The translations under genes and the position numbers were made by a program. A DNA stretch of 64,000 bases from REEB76 sp963774895 (GTDB lineage Bacteria > Pseudomonadota > Gammaproteobacteria > Natronospirales > REEB76), in NCBI GenBank assembly GCA_963774895.1, contig CAVZGN010000004.1, positions 310,001 through 374,000 on the forward strand, read 5' to 3'. The notes beneath the pieces were generated by a model, which was not told the DNA's origin, searched no databases, and worked only from the letters and a program-made list of their open reading frames with translations. Each line of letters opens with the position of its first letter. The stretch's first letter is position 1. Shown one piece after another: positions 9,340 through 17,623 of this stretch.

Positions 9340-10380
9340 CTATTGCGCTCGATTAGTGCCCCGGAACAAAAACGCAAACAAAAGATAAATTAAGCACCAG
9401 CTACTGATCACTAGCCATTGCAGCCATTCGCGCTGTGAATACAGCGCGATTATACCAGAGGCACTGCAAGCCAACATCACCGCTGATTCAGCAATTAGAA
9501 TCGGAGCATGCCGGCCATTACATAAAATTACCAACTGCTGATAATAGTGATCTCGGTGAGCCAGCCAAATGTATTCTCCCCTAAACAGACGCCGAAACAC
9601 GGTTATCGTCGCGTCAACCCAGAACGGCGAAAATACCAAGGCTGGAAACCATAATGGTACCGCTGCGCGAACCGCGGCTTCCAGGCTCAAAGAGGCTGCA
9701 AGAAAGCCAAGCACGGTAGATCCCGTATCGCCCATAAATATTCGCGCTGGCGGTATATTCCATACAAGAAACCCACCGGTAGCCGCAGCAATTATCCATG
9801 CCTGTGCGCAGAGATCGTTTGCGCCTGTGCTGAGGCAGGCCAGACCTAATGCTCCAAATCCGATAACAGACATGCTGGCGGCCAAACCATCCATGCCGTC
9901 CATAAAATTGTACAGATTCGTCATCCAAACGATGGCTATTATCAAGCAAACGACAGTCATCCATCCGCAGGTAACAGATACGTCCGGCGCGAATATCAGG
10001 GTGATGTTTATATATTGAATCGCGACAAAGAATGCTGCCGCTGCATGTACGCACAATCTCAGTAATGGAGGTAACGAGCGTATGTCTTCAAATAGAGAGA
10101 TGCCTGCTACCGGCAGCGCAAAATAAAATAGCGGCAAGGTTGTCGTACCTGTCAGTGTGAGACAGGCGAGTCCGGCCATTAGACCTACAATTATCGCTAC
10201 CCCACCCAGCCTCGGCGTCGGCTGCAGATGCAATGATCTGGCCCCAGGATGATCTATCGCCACTTTGGAGCCATGCCAGCGGGATAATAAACCAGTCAGT
10301 ATCAACGATACAAAAAACGCGAAAGCCAGTGCTGCAATCTTGGTCACCCTGCACCCTCGGCCAATAGCTGCATAAATCAA
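9340..10380 (-). CDS. WecA/WbpL-family undecaprenyl-phosphate sugar-1-phosphate transferase
   Basis: A 346-residue polytopic protein of glycosyltransferase family 4 (MraY/WecA type) with about ten membrane segments. Family signatures are HPGARSLHLQPTPRLGG near the N-terminus, NLYNFMDGMDGLA (catalytic aspartates), GDTGSTVLGF, and a late HRDHYYQ histidine motif. It would start repeat-unit synthesis by placing a HexNAc-1-P on undecaprenyl phosphate. The adjacent dehydratase suggests a 6-deoxy-HexNAc as first sugar, as for WbpL. This is inference. Confidence 0.9.
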   Translation of the reverse strand: MIYAAIGRGCRVTKIAALAFAFFVSLILTGLLSRWHGSKVAIDHPGARSLHLQPTPRLGGVAIIVGLMAGLACLTLTGTTTLPLFYFALPVAGISLFEDIRSLPPLLRLCVHAAAAFFVAIQYINITLIFAPDVSVTCGWMTVVCLIIAIVWMTNLYNFMDGMDGLAASMSVIGFGALGLACLSTGANDLCAQAWIIAAATGGFLVWNIPPARIFMGDTGSTVLGFLAASLSLEAAVRAAVPLWFPALVFSPFWVDATITVFRRLFRGEYIWLAHRDHYYQQLVILCNGRHAPILIAESAVMLACSASGIIALYSQREWLQWLVISSWCLIYLLFAFLFRGTNRAQ

Positions 10381-10407
10381 TAAACTCTAGTAAGCCTTGC
10401 TTAATAC

Positions 10408-11622
10408 TTATGGATTCATTGAACGAACATCCTCCAGCAGATGTTCCATACGTGCGGCAAGATCCGGGATAAGAAAGTGGGAAGATACGAATTGAGGTCC
10501 TGCACGTCCAAGTTCGTCGCGCTCCACGGATGACATTCTCGCCAGGCTGACTATGGCTTCAGCCAGTCGCATCGGTGATCCAGGAAGGATACGTATGCAG
10601 GCGCTGCAATCCTCATATGGATGATAACGTCCATTGCCTACAAAAAGAATCGGATGCCCCATCGCCAAGTAATCGAAGAGTTTATTTGCACTAATACCGT
10701 ATCGATACAATGGCACATCCTTGAATAGAAGGATATAAGCATCGGCTTCCACGAGTATTCGTCTCACATCACGCTTGGCCACAGGCTTTTCAAAAGTCAC
10801 ACACGTCAGCCCCAATTCTTGTACCAAATGCCGAAGACCGGCCTTATTGGCCCCTTCACCCACAAGACGGATGTGCACCGGTATCCCATCAAAATCTCGT
10901 TCCAATATCTTTGCGGCCTGTAGCAGGTCTTCGAGATTGTTGGCAAGACCATGGCTGCCACAATACATCAGCGTAAAACGCGCATTGTTTCCAAGTGTGA
11001 ATTGGGGTGCCGAAGTCCCGGTCACGCCGTTTGGCAACCATTCCACACGCACCGGGCGCACGGCGAGCTCATGGATATACTGCTCACTGTTTGGTAACAC
11101 CGTTGCGACTGCGCATGCGCTACGGCACAAAGAGCGTTGCATCCTGGAAAGCAGCCATACCAGCGGATGTCTGCGGGATATCCTGCCCAGGTCCACAATG
11201 GACTCGGGCCATAGGTCCCGCACCTCAAACACGAAGGGCACATTCAGACGCCGTGCGAGTCGCTGCGCTCCAAAGGCCGCAAACGGGCTCGGGCTGGACC
11301 CAATAATCACATCTGGAATGTTGTCCACTTTAAGTCTCATCACCTTCCACATGAATTGCAGCATGTTAATGATGCGCGCCAGAGAATTGCCGCGATATGC
11401 AGAAGTGCGAAGCCACAAAAACTCTACGCCTTCAAACTGCTCGAGCAGCTTGTTCTCGCCATTTGCGAGATGCGCCTGATGGGAGGAAAAATGATCGAAA
11501 CTTCCGGCAATGATGCGCACACTATGCCCGCGCTCTGCCAGCGCCTTACAGTAATCAAAGGCGCGTGTCAGGCCCGCTTGTTGCGGGAGAGTCGCATATT
11601 GATGTACAAGCCAGATGCGCAT
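10408..11622 (-). CDS. glycosyltransferase, GT4 family, WbuB-like
   Basis: A 404-residue GT-B glycosyltransferase. The opening (MRIWLVHQYA, then GLTRAFDYCKALAERGHSV) resembles WbuB/WbpL-associated transferases. The acceptor half contains IGSSPSPFAAFGAQRLAR and FEVRDLWPES; the nucleotide-sugar half has LMYCGSHGLANNLEDLL and KLFDYLAMGHPI. Some relatives transfer FucNAc as second sugar of O-antigens; the donor here cannot be read from sequence. It is 17 bases after the next upstream gene and probably co-transcribed. Confidence 0.88.
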   Translation of the reverse strand: MRIWLVHQYATLPQQAGLTRAFDYCKALAERGHSVRIIAGSFDHFSSHQAHLANGENKLLEQFEGVEFLWLRTSAYRGNSLARIINMLQFMWKVMRLKVDNIPDVIIGSSPSPFAAFGAQRLARRLNVPFVFEVRDLWPESIVDLGRISRRHPLVWLLSRMQRSLCRSACAVATVLPNSEQYIHELAVRPVRVEWLPNGVTGTSAPQFTLGNNARFTLMYCGSHGLANNLEDLLQAAKILERDFDGIPVHIRLVGEGANKAGLRHLVQELGLTCVTFEKPVAKRDVRRILVEADAYILLFKDVPLYRYGISANKLFDYLAMGHPILFVGNGRYHPYEDCSACIRILPGSPMRLAEAIVSLARMSSVERDELGRAGPQFVSSHFLIPDLAARMEHLLEDVRSMNP

Positions 11623-11639
11623 GGATATAACCGGCGGCG

Positions 11640-12743
11640 TTAAAGCGCCTTGTAAAAGGACTTAAGAGTCGCGGCTTCTGTAGCCCAATTGGCATTGCGC
11701 ATAACATATGCCCTCGCTTTTTTGCCCAGAATTTCGCGCTTATTCGCATCTGCGAGCAGCGTGGAAACCGCCGTATAGATTGCGTCTGCATCCGATGGGT
11801 CAACTTGAATGCCGGCGGATGATTGCTGCGCGATATCGCCCCAAAACGGAAAGTCGGATAGCACTGCGGGAATGCCGGCGGCAAAATATTCGAACAACTT
11901 GGTTGGCAAAGCGGTCAGGTAATTAGGTTGCGCCGAAAGCAGACACAGACCCACCGCAGCACCCGCCAGCGCATTCGGTATATCTCTGGCAGGCAGTTCG
12001 CCGCGGTAATCGACACCACTATCCCTAATTCCATGCTCAAGCAACGGAGCTGCCTCACGATCCACGCGGCCAACGAGTGTTATCGGTTCACCGAGCCGTT
12101 TTCCCAGTTCAATCATGATGGGCAGTCCACGGTCCAGGGAAATACGGCCGACATAGATCGCTCCCCTGCGCTGCGCGCCCGGAACCGTTATAGAAAAGCG
12201 TTCCACGATGGGATAATTTCTGACCAACACAACATTATTCACCGTGCCGGCAAAGCGTTGTTGAATATCCGGCGTAGCCGCTACGATACCAGTCATGAAG
12301 CGCGACAAAGTGAGCTCCAGAAATCCAGCGAGACGGGAAAATGGTCGCCGCAAAGCAGGAACAATCCACGGCTTAGCAGCAATTTGCCGTGGCAGGTGCT
12401 CATGGGCGTCGTACACCACGCGCATGCCGCATATCCGGGCCAATAATCCCAACGGCAGCAGTTCCGGATCGTGGAGATGCACGATCCGCGGCCGCAAGCG
12501 TCTCAATATCAACAAGAACCGGTAATTTCCAAGCCAGGCGCGTCGCCAGCGACCATGAGGCCTGGGCAATCCAAGGGTAAACCAGTGGTGTCCATGGCGC
12601 CGCTCATGTTTGTCACAATGCAACCAGCACACCCGGTATCCCGCCATGATTATTGCCGGGATTTCCTTTTCCCAGATGCGTGGATCATGCATGGGATGTA
12701 CGGAACTGGCAACGCAAACCAAATTGCCGTGGTTTGCTGACAT
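11640..12743 (-). CDS. glycosyltransferase, GT4-like
   Basis: A 367-residue GT-B protein. The N-terminal half contains HLHDPELLPLGLLAR and VYDAHEHLPRQI, features shared by a group of cell-wall polysaccharide transferases. The C-terminal half holds IYVGRISLDRGLP and the donor-binding LPTKLFEYFAAGIPAVLSDF with a glutamate. Donor and acceptor unknown. Its start codon shares one base with the stop of the upstream ABC-like gene (TGATG), pointing to translational coupling. Confidence 0.87.
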   Translation of the reverse strand: MSANHGNLVCVASSVHPMHDPRIWEKEIPAIIMAGYRVCWLHCDKHERRHGHHWFTLGLPRPHGRWRRAWLGNYRFLLILRRLRPRIVHLHDPELLPLGLLARICGMRVVYDAHEHLPRQIAAKPWIVPALRRPFSRLAGFLELTLSRFMTGIVAATPDIQQRFAGTVNNVVLVRNYPIVERFSITVPGAQRRGAIYVGRISLDRGLPIMIELGKRLGEPITLVGRVDREAAPLLEHGIRDSGVDYRGELPARDIPNALAGAAVGLCLLSAQPNYLTALPTKLFEYFAAGIPAVLSDFPFWGDIAQQSSAGIQVDPSDADAIYTAVSTLLADANKREILGKKARAYVMRNANWATEAATLKSFYKAL

Positions 12744-14470
12744 CAGAAGCCCAATGTCACATCAGTCGTTATCTCCGGGGTAACATCAATGGGCACCTCC
12801 GGCGCCTGGCTGCCAGGTTGCACATTCAAGTCACTCACATTCTGTAGTTCAATTTCGCCGTTGTTCCAAGTAATTGCAATGGATTCCTGCATCACCACGC
12901 CACGGGAAATACCGTTTTTGTAGACCACAATGGTTTTTGTATTTGTCGCCCAAGTCTCGAAATATTGCAACAGGTTTCTGTCTTTCCATACCTGGATAAT
13001 GGTCGATTCTACACATACAACTACAGAAGCTGGTGCTGATAAAAGCATTAAAAGTTGGAGCTCTGAAAAATTGTCATGAGTGAAGGTACGCCAGATATCT
13101 GTAGCAATAGGTTGATCGACTTTGCTCCATAGCTCTCCAATCAATGGCTGTATTGCTTTTAACAACTCAGGATCGAGTTCAGTGCGCTTGATTGCAGACG
13201 GCATATAATCAATCAGGGTCGAGCTTACCGGCACTCCTTCAAGAAATAAGGGAGGGTATCGGACTGAATAGAATATTCCATTGGACTTGCTGGCTATAAA
13301 TCGGTACAGACCGGGAATGAACGAATCTTGCATGTAAGATACTGGCATTACTCCCGCGCTCATCTTAGGGAGGCTGGCGATGAGCTCTCCAGCTCTTTGC
13401 TCCCATGGCCAAGATTTCAGTTCGCCCGAGAGCTTGGAGACCAGCATGAAATAATAATTGACGGGCTGGTAGAAGCGATTGAGACTCGTGATGCTCACCA
13501 TAGTGCTTTTGAGGCTGGAATATGCGAAATTTGTAAGCAATACAAACAATACCACGTGATTAAGATCTATCTTTATGCCAATCAGCGCAGCTAATAAGAA
13601 AAGTGCTGCCACTATTGCGACAAATGTAATGCCGGTCACGGCACGGCTGGTGGCAAAAATGGAATATATAGATATTCTGGCATCCAGATTTGTCCCAATT
13701 TCTCCCTCAGTAAAGGTGCGATTAATCAAGGCTTCAGCGCTTGGGCTTTTTGCTGGATTTGGCGTCAATATATAATTCAAAACATTTCTGTACTGTTCCG
13801 TTGCTTTCTGAGCAGTATCTTCTTCGGTTCGGGTATCCCTCGCGGCTTTTATGCTGTTATACGCATGCAGCCACATGGATATGACAATAATTCCGCCAAG
13901 CAACAGTGTTAACCAGGGAAATACGATCAACAGTATTACAGCGCATGCCAATAGTGTGAATACCGAGCGTACCGCACCCATGGTGATATAGGCTATGCGC
14001 TGAAGAAGAGCGCAATTTGTTGTCAGTACGCGGAGCAGCACTTCGCGCGCATTCTTCCCGGCCAGCACGCTGTCCAAGGATGGTGATCCAATACCTTTTG
14101 TAGCCAGTAACCATGAAAGTCTGCGCATACAAAATCGCTGGTATTCCACAGCCAGAATCGATTGCAATTTCTCGGCACGATACTGCGTCCAGCTCTGCAA
14201 TAACAAGAGAATGACAATAACAAGGCCTACTGCTAACAGCCCCCATGGGGATGCTGGATTCCAATCGTGATGGTAGAAACGCATTGGAGAATGTTTCTGA
14301 AGACTTTCAGCGAACCGCTCTGCGACTCCCACTGCCAGCAATCCCGCACCTATCCCAAAGAAGTAAAGACCGATCGCTGGCAGCGTTAGCTTAGCTTGAT
14401 GCCATAACAGGTCCTTGACGACAAGGTTAACGGTCCGTGCATAGGCTGACAATTTCACGAAACCGAACAT
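12743..14470 (-). CDS. ABC-exporter-like membrane protein with degenerate ATPase domain
   Basis: A 575-residue protein of ABC half-exporter size. Residues 25-340 hold about six hydrophobic segments (near 30-50, 76-92, 160-185, 186-203, 280-300, 303-320) with a cytoplasmic-loop pattern typical of exporter membrane domains. Residues 375-545 follow the order of a nucleotide-binding domain but lack its key residues: no GxxGxGKS/T Walker A; a Q-loop-like YMQDSF at 379-384; FSELQ where LSGGQ would be; VVVCVEST at 483-490 in place of the Walker B (Asp replaced, Glu488 kept); and TIVVYKNG at 513-520 where the H-loop histidine would be. The alignment was made by eye. The last 30 residues are Pro/Thr-rich. 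In the heart of the polysaccharide operon it could replace a flippase or be a non-catalytic partner of an ABC protein elsewhere. Confidence 0.6.
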   Translation of the reverse strand: MFGFVKLSAYARTVNLVVKDLLWHQAKLTLPAIGLYFFGIGAGLLAVGVAERFAESLQKHSPMRFYHHDWNPASPWGLLAVGLVIVILLLLQSWTQYRAEKLQSILAVEYQRFCMRRLSWLLATKGIGSPSLDSVLAGKNAREVLLRVLTTNCALLQRIAYITMGAVRSVFTLLACAVILLIVFPWLTLLLGGIIVISMWLHAYNSIKAARDTRTEEDTAQKATEQYRNVLNYILTPNPAKSPSAEALINRTFTEGEIGTNLDARISIYSIFATSRAVTGITFVAIVAALFLLAALIGIKIDLNHVVLFVLLTNFAYSSLKSTMVSITSLNRFYQPVNYYFMLVSKLSGELKSWPWEQRAGELIASLPKMSAGVMPVSYMQDSFIPGLYRFIASKSNGIFYSVRYPPLFLEGVPVSSTLIDYMPSAIKRTELDPELLKAIQPLIGELWSKVDQPIATDIWRTFTHDNFSELQLLMLLSAPASVVVCVESTIIQVWKDRNLLQYFETWATNTKTIVVYKNGISRGVVMQESIAITWNNGEIELQNVSDLNVQPGSQAPEVPIDVTPEITTDVTLGF

Positions 14471-14535
14471 TTAAAGCTCCTGCTTAATCGTCATGCAATC
14501 TAGCTGGCAGCGCCATCCCGATTTCAAGCGATTGA

Positions 14536-16632
14536 TTATTTATGCCTTCTAAACAGTAAAACTCGCAACCGGCTAAATATCTGCGAAAATAACCCGCGCT
14601 TCAAGGTTGATGAAATCACGCTTACGGGATGTACGGTCTTGCCTGCATCCATGTCCTCATCAGCATTCGCGCCTCCTGTGCTCTCGCTAGGCTTTCCCTT
14701 TACCTCCTTTGTTTGCTTTAACATTGACTGGACTGTTTTCCCCGTTTTCAGCACATCCCCAGCTATAGTTTCGAGTTGAGTTCCAACCCTGTTTACAACG
14801 CCGCCTGGCCGTGAGCGAACCATGACAGAGATTTTATTTCTGCCCTCGTCGTACACGTCCCAGTGGCAAGGGTGATGCAATATCTGCAGAGACGTCACTA
14901 TTGGTTGAGCTACGAATGCAGATAGCCGCTGCTTGAATTCCTCTTTAGTCATAGGTGGCGCGAGCGTGCCCTTAGGAGCGCCCGCCATAAGCTCGGCAAG
15001 CCAGCGGCTGCCGGTGTCCGCAATATCCGAATTTCGATATACAAAATAGACTTCGTACTTGAAACCGAAATCCGCTAGCCGAAGTCTATGCAATTTAACG
15101 CGCCAATTGCGGTATTCGATGCTTCGACCAATCTGATCGGGTGTTATGCGCTTCCGAATACAATCAGAGAATATCTCGTAGTTGGAATATTTCAGCTTAC
15201 GTCCGAGAGGATTGCCGTGTGCGGCGGTGCCAATGAGCGGTACTCCGCTATCTGCGAAGAAATCCACTTCCCGGCGCAGTATCTCCTCCGGGTTTTTCTG
15301 CAGCATCAGGGAGAGCGAAACGACATCATTATGCAAACCGATTTCATGTCCTAGGCCGATGAATCGCCGGCATTTTTCTATCAAGTCGGGTTGATGTACG
15401 ATCAGACCGCTCTCAAGTGCGCCATAGTAGTTGGATTTTTCGCCATAGCTGCCCGGTGTCAGCAAGAAATAGGTGGATTTGTAGCCTCGCTGCGCCTCCG
15501 CTTCAGCGATAAGCAACGCGGTATCAATGTCGTGATCCACATCATGACGTATGAAATACCTTGGTGGGACCTTTTCTCTTAACTCCGATATGTGAACCAG
15601 CGGGAGATTAACCAGATCAAGAAAATCATTGAAATAATCTATTCCGTCATCTCGTTTGATGACTTTCAGTGTTCTGAGTGTATGTGTCAATGTCGATTTC
15701 TTGGGTAAATTCCCTGCCCTGATATCTCTAACAGAGAGTGGTCTTTCGATGGGTGATATTTTGATTCCTGCCTCATCGAACACATCCCAATGACATGGAT
15801 TCACTTGAATTTGTAAGCTATGGATATCCGCTGAATCAAGCCAAGTAAGCATTTCGCAAAATTTTTCTTTACCGAACGAATCACCTAGATAATCTTTAAT
15901 CCTTCTTTCACCAATCTTGCCCACCCATTGACTACCGAAATCAGAGATGCGCGCATCTTTCTGCAGCGAAGATGCCTCATAATGAAAGCCATAATCGATT
16001 AGCTTTAGACTATGAAGTCTGATCTGCCAGCCCTCATATTCCACAATTCTGCCGCGCTCCCATCCCGGCTTGAAACAATCCTCAAATATCTCTAAATTCA
16101 TGTATTCCAGCTCGTGCGCCAAACTGCTTTCATGTGATGCCGTACCGACCAGCGGAATGCCGTTTTGTACAAAGAATTCCGTTTCACGTTTCAGTATGTC
16201 GGCGGGACTTTGTTTGAATCGAAATGCGAGAGATAACACTTCATTTAGAAAACCAATTTCATGTCCTAGATCGATAAAGCGTCTGCATTTGTGAACTAGC
16301 TCCGGGTCATGTGCGATCATGCCATCCCGTAGAGTGCCATAGTAGTTAGTCTCCCCGCCGTAACTACCCGGGGTAAGCAAATAATAAGTCGATTTGTAAC
16401 CGCGCTGTGACTCGGCTTCTGCCATGAGCAGAGCCGCATTGATATCATGGATAACATCGTGACGGATGGCATAGCATTGCTGAGAAGCATTCTTCATCTC
16501 CGACATGTAAATTAGCGGTAGTTTCACCAGATCAAGAAAATCATTGAAATAATCTATTCCGTCATCTCGCTTGATGACTTTCAATGTTCTAAGTTTGGAC
16601 AGCATGATTATTTCCCTGAATGCAATCGTCAA
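14536..16632 (-). CDS. tandem two-domain deacetylase-like protein, first domain degenerate
   Basis: A 698-residue protein with two copies of one domain (residues about 15-295 and 319-602) and a low-complexity tail with a basic end. Domain 2 has an intact-looking set of polysaccharide-deacetylase-like residues: RHDVDHD (362-368), GHEIGLHND (428-436), AAHGNP (470-475), HHPCHWDVYDE. Domain 1 has RHDVIHD (57-63), GHEIGFLNE, ASHESS and NPCHWDVFDE, so Asp is replaced by Ile61, His by Leu129 and His by Asn278. No signal peptide is apparent, so it probably acts in the cytoplasm on nucleotide- or lipid-linked sugars. The ATG overlaps the stop of the one-domain homologue upstream by 4 bases. Family membership is by motif only; substrate unknown. 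Confidence 0.7.
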   Translation of the reverse strand: MTIAFREIIMLSKLRTLKVIKRDDGIDYFNDFLDLVKLPLIYMSEMKNASQQCYAIRHDVIHDINAALLMAEAESQRGYKSTYYLLTPGSYGGETNYYGTLRDGMIAHDPELVHKCRRFIDLGHEIGFLNEVLSLAFRFKQSPADILKRETEFFVQNGIPLVGTASHESSLAHELEYMNLEIFEDCFKPGWERGRIVEYEGWQIRLHSLKLIDYGFHYEASSLQKDARISDFGSQWVGKIGERRIKDYLGDSFGKEKFCEMLTWLDSADIHSLQIQVNPCHWDVFDEAGIKISPIERPLSVRDIRAGNLPKKSTLTHTLRTLKVIKRDDGIDYFNDFLDLVNLPLVHISELREKVPPRYFIRHDVDHDIDTALLIAEAEAQRGYKSTYFLLTPGSYGEKSNYYGALESGLIVHQPDLIEKCRRFIGLGHEIGLHNDVVSLSLMLQKNPEEILRREVDFFADSGVPLIGTAAHGNPLGRKLKYSNYEIFSDCIRKRITPDQIGRSIEYRNWRVKLHRLRLADFGFKYEVYFVYRNSDIADTGSRWLAELMAGAPKGTLAPPMTKEEFKQRLSAFVAQPIVTSLQILHHPCHWDVYDEGRNKISVMVRSRPGGVVNRVGTQLETIAGDVLKTGKTVQSMLKQTKEVKGKPSESTGGANADEDMDAGKTVHPVSVISSTLKRGLFSQIFSRLRVLLFRRHK
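15611..15654. repeat. 44-base identical direct repeat, copy 1
   Basis: These bases encode the start of domain 2 of the tandem deacetylase-like protein (DDGIDYFNDFLDL region). They are identical to 16526-16569, the same part of domain 1. Near-identity continues for about 25 further bases. The flanking domain sequence is far more diverged, which points to recent duplication or gene conversion of this patch. Confidence 0.85.
16526..16569. repeat. 44-base identical direct repeat, copy 2
   Basis: Matches 15611-15654 base for base and encodes the same DDGIDYFNDFLDL region in domain 1 of the tandem protein. The corresponding part of the neighbouring one-domain gene is similar but not identical. Confidence 0.85.
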
Positions 16633-17528
16633 TCTGTCTTCGCAACGGGCGTCGATCGGACTATGGATGATATTTTAATCCCCGCTTCATCATAGACGTC
16701 CCAATGACAGGGGTGCATAAGGATTTGTAAAGAATAGACTTTCCCGAGAACAAGATTGGCAAGCCTTTCGAGAAATTTATCTTTACTGAACGAACCATTA
16801 AGCTCAGCGTTTAGTTTTATACGATAAATCCTGCCACCCCATTGACCGCCGGAATCGGATATACGCGCATCTTTCGGCAATGAGTAGGCTTCATAATGAA
16901 AACCGAAATCGATTAATTTCAGGCTATTAAGTTTCACCTGCCAGCCTTTATATTCTATAGTTCTACCGTACACCAGTTTTTTTCTGAAACAATCCTCAAA
17001 TATCTCCATATTTATATAATTCAATTGGTTCGCTAAAGGACTACCATGGGCAGCTGTACCGATTAGTGGTATGCCGTTGTCCGAAAAATAATCGACTTCG
17101 CGTTTCAGGATGTCAGCAGGATGTTTTCTGAAACGTAATGCGAGGGATATTACGTCGTTATGAAACCCGATATCATGGCCGAGTTCAATGAAGCATCTGC
17201 ATTTTTCAATAAGCTGCGGATTATGAGTTATGACACCATCTTTGATGGTGCCATAATAATTCGTTTCCTCACCATAACTTCCGGGTGTGAGCAGAAAATA
17301 GGTTGATTTGTATCCGCGATTCGCCTCCGCTTCGGCAACCAGGAGTGCCGTATCGATATCATGGTCCACATCATGGCGAATGGCATACCGTGGTGGTGGT
17401 GTGGTCGCAACTTCAGAAAGACGAACGAGTGGCAACTTAATAAGATCGAGATAATCCGAGAAATAATCAATACCGTCATCAGATTTGACAACTCTAAGTT
17501 TCCGATCAAGATTTTTCATTTCATGCAT
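16629..17528 (-). CDS. polysaccharide deacetylase-like protein, single domain
   Basis: A 299-residue protein equal to one domain of the downstream two-domain protein. It keeps RHDVDHD (51-57), GHDIGFHND (117-125), TAAHGSP (158-164) and HPCHWDVYDE near the C-terminus, consistent with metal-dependent deacetylase chemistry on N- or O-acetylated sugars. No signal peptide. The ATG at 17528 lies inside a perfect inverted repeat; a second ATG three codons later (17519) is an alternative start. It overlaps the next gene by 4 bases. Family call from motifs; substrate unknown. Confidence 0.72.
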   Translation of the reverse strand: MHEMKNLDRKLRVVKSDDGIDYFSDYLDLIKLPLVRLSEVATTPPPRYAIRHDVDHDIDTALLVAEAEANRGYKSTYFLLTPGSYGEETNYYGTIKDGVITHNPQLIEKCRCFIELGHDIGFHNDVISLALRFRKHPADILKREVDYFSDNGIPLIGTAAHGSPLANQLNYINMEIFEDCFRKKLVYGRTIEYKGWQVKLNSLKLIDFGFHYEAYSLPKDARISDSGGQWGGRIYRIKLNAELNGSFSKDKFLERLANLVLGKVYSLQILMHPCHWDVYDEAGIKISSIVRSTPVAKTD

Positions 17529-17560
17529 ATGGAACTTTGCAGTGTGCTTCGTTCCATATG
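17526..17560. repeat. inverted repeat overlapping a start codon
   Basis: CATATGGAAC at 17526-17535 and GTTCCATATG at 17551-17560 form a perfect 10-base inverted repeat with a 15-base spacer. On the minus strand it ends at the first ATG of the one-domain deacetylase-like gene. In mRNA a hairpin would hide that ATG; in DNA it could be an operator. A further CATATGGA copy lies nearby at about 17593. Confidence 0.6.
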
Positions 17561-17623
17561 GATATGGTAGTATCTATGTGTGCTGATTGCTGCATATGGA
17601 TGTCGACCCTATATCTATTTAGA

